NCBI RefSeq assembly: GCF_020184175.1
Contig: NC_065531.1
Span: 83,360,604-83,424,603, forward strand
Direction of reading: 5' to 3'
Source: Aphis gossypii
Lineage: Eukaryota > Arthropoda > Insecta > Hemiptera > Aphididae
Length of the DNA stretch: 64,000 bases
Shown here: in pieces, positions 15,001 through 28,500 of the stretch
Layout: each line of letters opens with the position of its first letter
How positions within the stretch are numbered: position 1 is the stretch's first letter
Translations under genes and position numbers: made by a program
The notes under the pieces: model-generated
What the model was told of the DNA's origin: nothing
Seen by the model: the letters and a program-made list of their open reading frames with translations, nothing else
Database searches by the model: none

Positions 15001-18000
15001 TCTTACTAAGTTATTTTAATATTGTATTACGTTTAAGCTGTGTTACATAACAAAATAATACGCCATGTAAATAGACACTTGATTTTAAATATTTAGCAAA
15101 AGCCTTTTTTTGTTTGTTAGGTTCTTAAAAAAAAAAAAAAAAAGAAAGTTAAATATTAATATTACCTATATGTATACAGAGTGCGCCATACTGTGCCTTA
15201 ACGTTTTCGTATGAGAGCTTTGTTGTAGAACGATATGCAATTTAAACCATAGTAACCCATCCCATACCTGTTTATGAATTAAAATATTGTTTGGAAATAT
15301 TTTGTTACGGGACTTAGCAAATATTTTTAAATTGCCTGTGGCGCAAACACAATAAGAACCACTTAGTGATTAATCCGAGATCGTCAATTAAGTGGCTCCT
15401 TAGATTGCACAGTGTACATGACCCAAATTGGAACCTACTAAAATGATGTGATTCCTTTAATCAAGCTTTGCTAACGACCAAATATATAATATGCGTACTA
15501 ATGTTAATCGGTACAAAATATATTAATTTATAATTCAATTTAAAACCAAAAATCGAATTAATTTTAAAAAATATACCTACTCATACACTATGTTTAATAA
15601 TGGTGTGTTGGGCTTATAGCCAAACAACATATAAAAAAAATACTTGAAAGCTGTAGAAAATCCTGTCGTTTAACTATTTGTATTCCCGAGGGTTTTAGGT
15701 ACTAGTACCGTACTAACTATTATACATGTGTTGTGTTTCGTATTACAAAAATGTCTCAGTCGTTGGCCAAAAATAGTCAGACACCTTTAATATATAATAC
15801 GGTTAAGTCACCAGACGAACGCGTATGAGACAACAAAACTGGTGTTCACTGAGATTATTGTGTTTAGAAATAAATTGCTCATCGATGTTTCCGGATAAAA
15901 TAATATATTATATTGTTAAAAAAAAAAAATTTGTTTTGAATATCTATTATACCAAATGTCAACTGATGAAAAGAAAGCCAAAACACATTTTTGCGGACAA
16001 CCTTTGATAAAATTAAAAAAATGGTGAAATAACTAGTTTTAACTTGACGGTAATTATTCATTCTTCTTCGTATAATTACGCTCCAGGGTAAATAAAACAC
16101 ATTTAAAATGTTCGATTTGCTTATAAAAACGTGAAAGTCTGTGTAAAATTAAATTTCAGGCATAGATGTTATTTTTAATATAATATATTGCATTATTATG
16201 TTTGCTGTGAGCGTAATGCGTACATTATTATTATTACTGAAAACAAAACTAATATCACGTGTAACTTTTGAAGTTCGGCCCACACACAAAAACTATTATA
16301 GATCTTGTGGGTTATGTACGTTGGTACATACACAATATTATGTAAAATTATATGTTCCGCGTAGTCGACCTGTAGTATAACGTTTCGTTGACCCTTACGC
16401 TCGAGATAGAAATTTTTGGCGTCCACACAGATGACATGACAGGTGTTATTATAATATTAAATATATAAACATAGAAAATCGTCACATTGTATAGGGTCAT
16501 CTGCGTGTATATCTGTATACGTATACCGTTACGATAGGTCAAACGTATATTACTAGCGATTGTGTATAATTAAATATTATTATATTCATCAAAAATTATT
16601 ATAATAATTCTGCATCATGTTAGTTATCGGCGTAGAGCGTATAGTGTGATACCGCCCACCGTTCTGACATCGTAAAATATTATTAAATTGAGTCGTTATC
16701 GTTATTAATTATTATAACATTATTTACGCGTTTTGTGGTCGACGGTTTCTATAATTTCCGTGATAATCCACCTCTCGCGTAAACAGGCATATATTTTACC
16801 TCGGTTTTTTTTTTGTCCTCGATTACAATTTATTTATATCGATCAAATGTTTTTTTTTTTTTTTTATTTATTTATTTATTTATTTGTTTTTTTTTTTTTT
16901 TTGAAACGTGAGTAATTATTATTGTCACAACACATCGAATTTATTTTGTGTATAATTTTACCGATGTATTTCGTCGGAGCTGACGAGAAAACACATATTT
17001 TATTTCATAATTTTAAATAAAATCGTTCTACCTCTCGTGTACCCGTCAAGTCTGCAGCGCGATTATTCACAAAATGATAAATTTATAAAAACGTGTAAAT
17101 ACATAATATTACTTGTTACTGTTACGACCCATGGACAATTACATGATGAGCCATGTGCATCCGATGTAAAATTATAATTTTGGTCAGAATTTTTATTATT
17201 ATTATTATCGCAATTATTGAAATTACATGCTCCATTTATTGAATGTCTCGTAGAATACATAATATGTAGTTCATCCGCATACGTTTATCACCTTTCTTAG
17301 AAAAAATAAATAAAATGAAGAACATTTCATCAATAAATTATTAAATTAACCTTTAAAATATTAAACAACGTTTTATGGAGGTACAATTCAAATTTTTTTC
17401 TTTGTGATGCGCAAACAAAAAACGGCTGATACAACTCCTAACGATCTGGTTTCATTACGACATGAAACCGCAAGACTTAACACCTTATAACTCCAGTTAA
17501 AATAATTATTCACGTGGATTGATGGTAGTTTAAAATAAATGTTAAAAGTTATTTTTACCGATTAATTATAATATCAAAGATGATGTGTGTTTAAAATTTT
17601 TAATTTTTTAGTTCTTAATAATTATTGTTTTCAGCTAGAGCCAAACGTAACTTAGTCATAGGATATAATTTTAAACCACTATTAATACAAGCATCCAATA
17701 TGTGTGAACTTAATTAGTGACTGGCACAATGACAATTCAATCCGATCGCTTAAAAACACGTATATATATATATTATACATTATACTGTTAAAGTTCACTG
17801 CTGTACAATAAATATAATAATAATAATAACAATACTCTACGTACACTAACAAGTAACAATAATAGTAATAATAATAATCTGGTGTACGCGCAGTTTCATT
17901 AAAGTCAAAAGCCAGTTGATTCAACATTACATTACGAATACAAACTAAACAAACAGTAATATTATAATTGTAAATTACTATTAATCGGGCTTTTCGCTGT

Positions 18001-18600
18001 CTGCCATTACCGCCACAATAAAGGGAAGGAAAACTCGATCGGGTGCTAGCAAGAAAATATCGTAACATAGTACTTAATATAATATGTATACGAAAAGCTC
18101 GTGCACGCGTATAATTACGTATTCATTGTCTCAACCAGCTTGTCCCCGAATTTTAATACATGTATTATAATATGGTGTGACTTACTTGCGGAAAATTATC
18201 TTAATTTATCACTTGGATTATACGACAAAAACAAAGCGGTTTTGAAATATTCAACCATTTTCTGAGGGGAAAAAACCGAAAGTTGTTAGTATCAACGAGT
18301 TTTTTGTACTGCGTTGATTAAAACCATCCGTAAAGTAGAGATTACTTCTCTTTAAATTCTCGCGTGCAAAAACAACATGTAATAATACGATGATACTATA
18401 TTCGAACGAGCCGCAACAATAATAACAATAATAATAACGAAAACAACACATATGAAAGAAATTTTCTCGGATATTAAAAACTCGGGGAAACATTGTAAAC
18501 TCCATCGCGATTCACACTATATGCCGTGTAGTCGCTGTAATAATTTAATATTATATATAATAGCGCTATATACGCAACTGATGTTAATACATTAGACAAC
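9001..18600. other. AT-rich non-coding sequence upstream, part 2
   Basis: No supportable gene. Notable items are an ATT repeat near 9995-10015, a small GC-rich patch at 11945-12050 containing CGTGTCGCGCCGCAG, a GGTTGG.../...CCCAACC hairpin at 13699-13740, an A tract near 15127-15143 and the T/TTTA tract at 16850-16902. Upstream exons of the SRCIN1-like gene could be hidden here, but none could be defended. Confidence 0.5.
16850..16902 (+). repeat. Poly-T / (TTTA)n / poly-T tract
   Basis: T16, about five TTTA units, then T15-16. This would be an A-rich tract on the other strand. No retroelement body was recognised beside it. Confidence 0.85.
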
Positions 18601-18659
18601 TACGCGGGAATGCGGGATTAAAAGAGAATCCTAGCCCGAGGAAAAAAAACGAAAACAAA

Positions 18660-18860
18660 GTTTATAAAAATGAAGTTTTTCCGTTTTTGACGTCTTCTTT
18701 CTTCCGGACGCGGTGATCGCTGCCGCGCGCAAGTTATTAATGTTTCTCCCGCAAGCGCACATTAATCCCACGAGACACTATAACTATATTACCAGTGTTA
18801 ATCCGTAGGTCTCAGCGCATAACCGCTCACAGTCCTTAACAAGCCGCTAAGACGTAAGAG
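18660..18860. promoter_or_regulatory. CpG-rich patch, possible promoter or enhancer
   Basis: A block with GACGCGGTGATCGCTGCCGC and other CpG-rich sequence stands out from the surrounding AT-rich DNA. No TATA box, initiator or first exon can be assigned with confidence, and the call rests on base composition only. Confidence 0.2.
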
Positions 18861-20420
18861 CAGCTCGTTGTCCCCGAATCAAATATAATATATATAATAT
18901 AGCCACACTACCATAGTTGCATGTATACAAAACGCCAAATATGATCTACCATTTTTTTTTTAAATTATATATTTAAATTTTGATTTTTGGAATTTTTAAA
19001 GACTATTTTTTTTTAAATTTTTGAGATTTTTTTTATCGTTTAGTTAATGAGTTTTCTTTGGTAATAAGTAATAACCTTCTGTTTTTTTAATGAGAATCCA
19101 TGTGTCTTATCGTAAATTATTCAGTGGATAATTATTTTTGAAAATGTTGATGTAGGCGCCGAAATAAAAATTGTAATATGCTGTTTCTATTAAGGATAAT
19201 AGTATAGTTTAATACATCAACATTTTCAAAAATATTACCAACTAAATACAATAGAAAACGGAAAGGAGAAAGTTGTAACTAGAAAAATAGAATTTTATAT
19301 ATTTACAGAACACTCGTTAAGACAAGTAGCAAATTAAATCTCAAGAATTGGAAAATTTAGTCTTTAAGTATAGTGTATACCTAATACCTATTTAAAAATT
19401 CCAAAACTAAGATTTTTGATAACTGCATAATTGAAGGAAAAATAGAAATGAACATGCCTGATGAATCACTCTGTTTAACATCTACGATGATTTTTCATAC
19501 AATCAATTAAAATGATAGTTGAAATTCGTGTATATATAGCTACATACCACATTACTCCAAGGACGGATATTATATTTTCATTTAAAACGTTATCGATCGC
19601 CAAATAGGAGACTACCCACGACAATAATAACATATAAATATTAAGCATATTTTAGCAGTATATTTTGAAATGAAAATATTTGTTATTAAATCATACGAAC
19701 CAGAGATCTGTATAAACATTCAGTACCTAGTATTATAAACGAAACGTAAGGTACGTGTTTAATATTCATACAATGACTGAAATATTATTTCATGCGTTTA
19801 AATATTTTTATAATTTTTGAATTATTATATTGTTTATAATGAAGCATATAAATTGAATAAAGAACATCGTCACATGAATCCCTCGAGACAACTTATTATT
19901 ATTATCGTCCCATTGCCTTTATAATTGACTATATTTGTTTTTCGCACGTTTTCGAGCTTATATTATGTACAAATACAATGTTCCATATGAAAACCGTATT
20001 CAAATGGTAGCCACAATATATCATTAGAACAATATTTGTATCCCAATTGAATTCCTTTACCATTTCGTTTAATGATTCTATCAACAAAAATGATCCCAAT
20101 TTATTATTATTATTTTAAACTATACATTATTATGTACAATAATTATATATAGGTATATAACTTATCATTTATGTTAACACGAAACTGTTTTTTTCTCCTA
20201 AAGATTTATACTTGGAATATTTAGGAATATGATACTCATAATTTTTATTTGGCCAGACACTTATTATTTATTTATCGACTTCGTAAATAGTTGTATATGA
20301 AAATCCAACCAGGTCGTTTAAGTAAAATAATATAATACAAGTAGCTATAGTCTTTCACGACATGCTATTTTATCAAGAGGATCGGTTTTATAATATTATC
20401 ACATATTTTCATATTCTTGA

Positions 20421-20830
20421 GATTTATTTGTACTACTTTAAAGACTAAAGAGTGTTTTGTAAAAATGGAAACTTCTGTTTTTTAAATAACCCCCCTTTTT
20501 TTCTACTATAAAATATTTAATTTGTTTACTTAATCATTATTTTTACGTATCAAAATAAAAATTTGAGCGATTAGTTTTTGAGTTATTTAACTTTGTGTAC
20601 TTAAGATAAAAAATACTAATTTTCAAAAAAAGAAAAATTACTGTAATTTACACAGAAAAGTGAGTCTTATTTGAATTACAGAAGTTCGTGTCGCCACAAA
20701 ACACCTTTTAAGTTGTACAAAATATGATCTCCAAATATATTTCAAAATTTCAAAAATTAGAATTTGAATAAATTCATTATTTAACAATAAGTGTGAGTGT
20801 GCTTGGTGAATCACACTGTTTATCAGTTGA
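20421..20830 (+). repeat. Diverged dispersed repeat related to 51508-52250
   Basis: GAGTGTTTTGTAAAAATGGAAACTTC and TAGTTTTTGAGTTAT match, with changes, the interior of the later repeat. Near 20809 the sequence TGTGCTTGGTGAATCACACTG resembles the right terminus (reverse complement TTCACCAAGCACA) of the 42694 family. A further relic at 18945-19480 shows similar TTTTGAGATTTTTTTTAT and TGATGAATCAC pieces. Confidence 0.4.
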
Positions 20831-22345
20831 TGGAAAAAATAGCTATGGTACTAATCATCACATGTATGTATTATGCACACTGTGTGAGAAAATAATTATT
20901 TTTATTATTGCTATGACTAGGTATGTTAATTTCCTAACCGGACTCCGCATTTTGTAATAGCTAAACTATTTATTTTCGCGCCTTACAATGTTTTTATGTA
21001 ACCGGCTTTGAATCCTCCAAAATATTATATTAAATTGTGTTTATATACATAAATATATATTTATATAATAGGTATCTATACTATTTACGTAAAACACATC
21101 GCGTTCTCGAGGCTATTTTTGTATATACTATTTTAATATTAAATTGTACCAACGTAGACAATAATTATACGTTTGGATATCAGAGAAAGTGAATCGAAGA
21201 GTGCTCGCTGCGCAGAAGTTCTTTGATAATAAGTTTTCCTGTAACAATACGATATTTTAATATACAAATCTATATGTATAATCCAAATTGTTTTACGTAT
21301 CGATGATTCTTTTGAGTAAAAAGAAGATACAAAGTCGTCGTCGTTTCTGATGCGACATTAGTGTAGCAGCAGCAGCAAATTATATAATAATATTTTGTCG
21401 TATACTATGCGCTTAGTCGACAACGATAATATAACTCTAAAGTCTAGAAACGCTCAGCGAACTTTGATCGCTCGACGACGAACTCCGGACGAGAATTAAT
21501 TAAGGATGGTGGGTATAATAATTATTATTAATTGGTCGACGAAAAATATCGTCGAGTTGCAAAAGTATAAATTGTATAATATATATAACTGGTACAACGT
21601 GTTCGCTTTAATAATTTTAAGGATAATATCACAAAATCTCTACAGTAATTAGCAGTCAAGCCCTATAATATATCTGTATGTACGTCGACGTATGTGTGCC
21701 AACGAGTCACACCTGTATATAATATCATAACATAATGTATTGCGATAATCCCGGGCTCGTATATTTCGTCAATTAACATAACATAATATATTATAACAAA
21801 ATAACAATTATCGTGCGTGTGGTAATAATGAAAATTATTATAAAACTTGGGCGTGCAATTAATATTATAATAATATCCCCTCCGCGGCTACACTATTAAT
21901 ACGTATATTCCGATTAAACGCGCGAGGGCACAATACTCGAACTCTTTTCGGTCGACCCCGAACAAAGTTACGTGCCTAACAATTTTAAGTTGTTTTTGTT
22001 TTTAGAAAGTAAAACGATTAATTTCGAAACGATAATGATTAAAATATTTCGTCGAACGCGAGTGCGTTCCTATACGATTTCGCGATGATCTATACGGTCA
22101 CTATATCTGCGGACGTGTAATTTATTGATAGGCGTATGCGAATAAATGACATCATCCGCGGGATATCCCACACATGATGATTTGATAATGACGCTATACC
22201 TATGAGTAGATTAGGTTAGGTTGGGTTATTACACTTTGAACTCGCAATCAACGTCATATCGATTTTTCACCAGACGTCATAATAATAAATTTTTATATAA
22301 TGTTCAAGAGATACTAATCGCTTTTTTTTTTTCATCTGTTTGCAG

Positions 22346-22517
22346 GGTAGCAAATGCACCAGTGGTGGCGCCCCCGGACAACCGTACTACATAACCCATC
22401 AGTTTCCGCCCGGGTCGTCGGCTACGCTACCCAATAGGGGCCGTCCACCCACCGGGTCCATACCGGCCAGAGCTTATTCACCAGCCGTGCCTCCCGTAGC
22501 GGCCAACAAATCGTCAG
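22346..22517 (+). CDS. SRCIN1-like: SRCIN1-like, visible exon 1 (residues 1-58 of visible product)
   Basis: The acceptor is a T-rich tract ending TTTGCAG, and the donor is TCAG|GTAACC. Only one frame is open across it, entered in phase 0 and left in phase 1. It encodes a Gly/Pro/Ser-rich disordered segment beginning GSKCTSGGAPGQPYYITHQF and containing NRGRPPTGSIPARAYSPAVP. GC content rises sharply against the AT-rich flanks. It cannot be the first coding exon because the open frame runs back through the acceptor to no credible ATG. Confidence 0.85.
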
Positions 22518-25500
22518 GTAACCACGTTATTTCAGCAAACATATTTTATTTTTCCAAGTGAAATATAAATCGGAGTATTTCGATCCATAAAAATCGGACT
22601 TCGGACGAGTAGACGAGTAGTTTATTAGTTATGTAGGTTTTAATTTAACAGATAAATGGACCAACATTTTGTAGAATACCTCTGTATTGTAAATTTGTAA
22701 CCCCATTCATCTAAACTTCAAATAGTTTTATTATAACTCATAAAATACTCGCCCGAAAATCTATTTTTATAAGTACTATTAAGTACTACAATAAATATGC
22801 TGATTTGAAATAAGGAATTATTATTTTATTAGTCAAAAAATGTTTTCATTAAAAAAAAGTAAACAATTTTAAAAATAATAATGATAAAAATAGTAGAAAA
22901 TATAATTTTTAACTTTAGGTAACAGTTTTTTAAATAATTAGTGTGTTATTACACGTAAAATGAATCATCTTTAGTACATAATAGTATATACTATATAAGA
23001 CCTAACCCACTGTCATCAGAAAACCTAACCTTTCCCAAAAACCGTGCTTACCCAACATGCATCAGGTAATTAACTGCGTAAATATTTTTTTTCCTTAGTT
23101 AATTCATAATTATTATATGCATACATCATTACTTTTCTCTTTGCACTTTAACGTCGACCGCCATGTGACCAAGATTCGCGTGTATTATAATATTATAAAT
23201 AATATACCTATGTATACATGATTAAAATGCAAATCGTGTCGTCATCATTAGTGTATAGAATTGCAGCTGTAAACCCGTGTTAAGATTATAAAGGATTTTT
23301 TGTCATAATTTCTTTTTTTATTGTTGACGTCATTCAAAGGCGCACCCGAGTCAAAGGACGCGAGACACATCCCTTCGCTACAAATACCCACCCCTCCCAC
23401 CTTTTCGCCACACGGCGCCACTGCGGTATACATATAATATAAACGACAAGTATAATATATCATGAGCGCCAAGATCAAAAGGAGTTCGTAATGAAATTAA
23501 TTCGGGGTAAGCTACTTACTTATACCTTTTCATCGTTTGAATAAAAGTAAATTATTATTATTGTTCTTGGTAGTCATTTAATTATTTCTTTGTTAGTTCA
23601 AAAACGTTTAAATAAAATTACATTAAATAAAATAGCATTAAAAGTGTTTATGCTGCAGAGAAAACATTACGCATGGTGTACAAAGCAGGCATACGTCTCA
23701 AACGAATACCTACCTAATACAGACGAGAAAACCGCGGATACAATATCTATATATTCCGTGTACCACGAGTACAACAAAAAATGTAATTTAGATAAATAAA
23801 ATATTATTTTTGATTTTTGCATTGTGAATGTGTACAATATAAATTTGAAACTAACTATAGGAATATAAATATACAATATACAATAATATGATATATTTAC
23901 AGAAAGGAGGAGAGGTGCTTATAAAATATAAACAATTCTATAATTACAAAAACAAACGATTGCCATTATTTAGTTTTGCCATACAATAAATTTACTTTGA
24001 TTGCTTTTAGAGAAAACAAAACTGATGGTGATGGCAACTAATATTAAACTAAATTATTTCACTGAAATTGCTTTGTTACTCTGCCTCAAAACATTCATCC
24101 GATAAATTGCGTCTATAAATTAAACATTTAACAACTTCGTTAATGACACTAGATCTATTTGAATGTAATAATAAAAATCGTATATGAGGATAAATGACAA
24201 AATAACACCCACAGTGTGGCCGATCGTCGCTGTGGTTGTGATATCTATCGAAAAAGGATTGTTCTAAATAATACGAAATTATGGTCATTACGAAATTTTA
24301 AAAATATTAGTATAATATATATTATATATTATATATATATCAGACTTATGATCTTCATACATCAAAGCGTACGAACCAAAAAATCTAATTAAAAAAAATA
24401 ACAATAAATTATAAATTATATATTCTTTATTAATTATTGATAGATACTTAATGTAATTACTAATTATCATAGTATGCCTTCATTACTGCAGTGTTAACTT
24501 TTAAATTTATTATACTATAGCTCTTTTCTAGAATATTTCAACAGAATAACCAAAACAATTTTTAAACAAGAGGGGTTGTGATATACATTTTTTCGTTTTC
24601 TACAGAATAACTTTTTTATTAAGTAGTTTTTCAAGTCTGTTATATAGAATTAGATGAATTAGACTAAAAAAAAGTGATTGTATAATATTTAAAAATATGT
24701 TTATTTAATTATCACGTCCAATATACCCAATAGAACCTATTAGTACATTTCTCCAGTCACACATTAAAAAAAAAACACACACATTCTCATAAACGATCGG
24801 TATCTTTTAAGAAATTTCAAGAATAGTATTTCAGTAGTTTTGGTTTACCGGCTTTTGTCCCTTTATATAATTTCAGTAGTTTTGGTTTACCGGCTTTTAT
24901 CCCTTCGTGTAATTTCTATATTTACACGTGTCTCGTAAAATCTAATATGGTAAGAGACGTAGCACACTCGTACGATGAGTCAATAATCTGAACGACATCG
25001 CGTGAATTTTAAATAATAGTAATAATAATAATTACAATAATAGTAAATGATAATATTCTCCGGCGTTTCGCAACGGTTGACCGCGATTTATATACCTTGT
25101 ACGATGACTGCGACCGCACTGCTGCGGGCACACGCGCGTATCAAACTGTCGTATTTTATACCCGTTTGTAACGGATATAATAATAATAATAATACACACA
25201 TCTATATATGCATGCAATTATTATTAGTGGTATAATATGTTCGTGACGTTCGATGCAAAACGGCTACAACGACGACCACGGCATTATAATAACATATTTT
25301 ACTATAGTTGTATAACGGCGGTCAAGCGCTGTGATTTTATAAATTAATACTACACAGCTGAGTAGTTAATAGTGTTGTACACGAGCACCTATATCCGTGA
25401 GTACCCTGCAGGTTACAAGTACTCGAAAGACAATAAAAACGAATAGCAATTACTCGTATTACTATTTCGCCCACCTACGCCGCGACGATGGACGCACAAC

Positions 25501-28500
25501 GACTTGGACGAGATTCCTCAAAAAACTTTCGATTTTATCGTACACGAGTATTTGCCTTTGAAAATGTTTAGGGTAGGGTTGGGTCGGATATCTTTGATTA
25601 ATTAGTTGTATTAATATATAGGTAGTGATGTTTTAAATTGTTATTAAATTTATTAATTTATAGATGAATATTATCCTTATTTCATGACTCTGCCAGTTTC
25701 TTTATAACTAAAACACTTTATAGTTTATACAGCGTGATTCTTTTTTCGAACAACGTTCATTATTTCAAAATCTATTTAGAAATTTGAAAATATTTTTTTA
25801 TTTTACATAACCCTAAAAATTATCCACATAAGCGTATTTTTGGGGTGTGTCCAGTCTCGGTGAACACACTTAAAGCTAAAATTATTTTTAATTCACTAAA
25901 TACTCGTATAATAGTAAAAAATAAAACTTTGTTTTATTCAATTTACTTTATATTTTAGGTAAGTACATAAATCATCAAACTAACATTTATTTTAAATTTA
26001 AACTGAAAAAAACATTTAATACTTCATATATTTTATTTTTTATCTTTGAATTCGATTTTTAAATTTATATTTTGAACATCATTAGGTTATATACCTGTAT
26101 ATAATAGTTTGAAACCAAGTATATCAATATTTGGTTTTATTGATGACGATGTATATGCGCACCGTATCACTATATTTGATCACATTATTTTTGTCAACAA
26201 ATATTTAAGCATTTTGTCGTCCATTACTGTATACAAGAGTCTCGACCCTAATACCCTATATATCAATTTTTTTATTTACCGACCTCGGAAATGAATTACA
26301 CTATACATCATATTATTGACATAGACGACATCATCACCAATTTAGCTAATAAGTTTAATATTTTATTTTTATTACGGCAATAACATTACTTGTGTATGTT
26401 GATTTAGAATTAAACAATTAAAATTGTATATTTTCATACAATTTGTTTATGATAATTTAGAAATATTAATACTATATATAAAATTACTAATTCAATAGAA
26501 ATATTCTACTATAAATTAAATACTTAAAATTATTCAATACGATATTTTTATTAAATATGAAGAATTAATAGTTATTTCCATTTCACATCAAAGCTTTCTG
26601 TAGGTACCTATTGCTTGATTAATCTATATTTTATCAGTTATCACCTATTAAAAAAAATATCTATTGACAGTAACAATTATTTTTTATAGAAACTAAAGAT
26701 TCACATTATTTAAAAATTATCAATATACGTGATATTGTGATATTGTCACATTATTATAAATAACGTATAGAAATATAATATAAGTTTATAATAGATACGA
26801 AATAATTTTAATTTCACCCTTATTTATGATTGAATTGAAATTAGACGCCATTGTATAATTTCCGTTTGTTTTATTGGGTTAGGAGAACTTATGACCGCTG
26901 AAAAAATGGTATTTACAATTCTACTGATGGAAAGCGGCAATTTACATACTTAATTATTTTGAGGAAAATGGTTTTGGATAACGATATTACCATAATATTA
27001 TATTGTTGTATTTAAAAGGCGAGAGAAACGACCCACCGGCCATCCGATCGCGACGGAGCGTGTATAATATTATATGGCCTGCAGAGTGACAATCACCCGG
27101 ACCGGAGATAGTCGTCGTTTAAAACGTGATTTATGGCGTTCAGCTGTGAGATTTACGATCGTTCCGTTAAGATAAGTTTTTGTTAATACATTTCGCACAC
27201 AAACGGCTGTGAGGCCCGGGAACTCAACCGACGTCGTTTCGCAGATCGTGGGTCGTAGTCGTAGAAGTCGTAGACGCATCCATCGGCCACTACCGGCAAA
27301 ATGTATATGTGTATTGTATATTTATCGAATTCCCTCGCAACCTTTGCCTGCTAAAAATAAAACGTCTTTGTTATATACACAATATAACGTCTTCTTTCAG
27401 CCTCTATTTTCTTTTTATATTTATTTGTTACATATTACCCAAAAGTCATTAATATATTTGATATTCTACGATATAAAATAGTTCAGTCTTAACACGATCG
27501 ATTAGATACAGGTATTATAGGTACTATAATAAATTATAAATATTTCTTTTTCTTTTTCTTTTTCTTGACATACACGAACAAAATTTGTGTATAATAATTA
27601 TTATTATTGTTATTTTGGCATCTATAATCAAATTGTCGATACGAAACTCGACCTTCGCATATTATCCTAAACATATTATACGTGATCGTTCCCGATGACA
27701 ATTGTCTAATAGATTCGTCGACCACGTTTGCGAAGTTTGCAACGTTTCTTTTTCTTTTGTTTCTCTATATGTGCGCCGATACGACCCCGAAAACATTATG
27801 TAATTGTGTCCACGTGAAAATAAATTACTGTCCGACGATATCAACAATAATGCTTTAAGAATAGTTTAAACAATAGTATAATAATCGATTACAAATATGA
27901 GGGTGGTGGAAGCTGTGGTTTTATTGAATATACTTGAGTAACAAACATAATATATCTGTGCACACCAAGAGGGTGGATTCGAGTTTGGGCCCCTTTTCGT
28001 ATTGTCCCGTGTAATAATATCAAATTAATCAGAGTATAATATAATTTGACTATAAAGTCAAAATTCTTACACATATTTAATTCAAATTAAATGTGTTTTT
28101 TATCGGGTATTTATAATATTTGTTCTATTTAAGAAGTGTATTGTGATTTTTTTTCAAAAGAATTAACAAGTAATTTTGTTCGATAATTTGACGTTTCAAA
28201 ATCAGAATAGGACTTATAACTTTTGTGCGTTAAAGACATAAGCTATAAGGTTACGATAATAGGTTTGATAGATACTCGTTTGGAATTATATTATGATACT
28301 TTGAAAATTGTAATAATTAACATTAATCTATTGATATTTAAAAAGTGACCAAAGTAAAATTTATAAATATAATATACTTATATTAATACTAGACCCAATT
28401 TCAAATATATTTTATATTCTTGTAAAACCATTGTTAATAGTTATTAATTATTATACTTAATATAAACCTTTTAACAGCCCAAAAACTACTCGTGTATCTA

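Larger units (their letters stand above)
18601..22345. other. Sequence immediately upstream of the first visible exon
   Basis: Contains repeat relics (18945-19480, 20421-20830) and CpG-richer patches at 18660-18860, 21330-21560 and 21880-22150. It ends with the T-rich acceptor tract of visible exon 1. Probably part of a large 5' intron of the SRCIN1-like gene (inference from the phase 0 acceptor). Confidence 0.5.

Noticed and set aside
15177..15420. Possible element with TGTATACAGAGTGCG and GCACAGTGTACAT ends
   Set aside because: The match between the ends is short and gapped, with no target duplication seen; too weak to call.
27010..27330. CpG-rich patch with an Arg-rich open frame in the first large intron
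   Set aside because: Candidate acceptors give stops in the required phase 1, and no donor fits.
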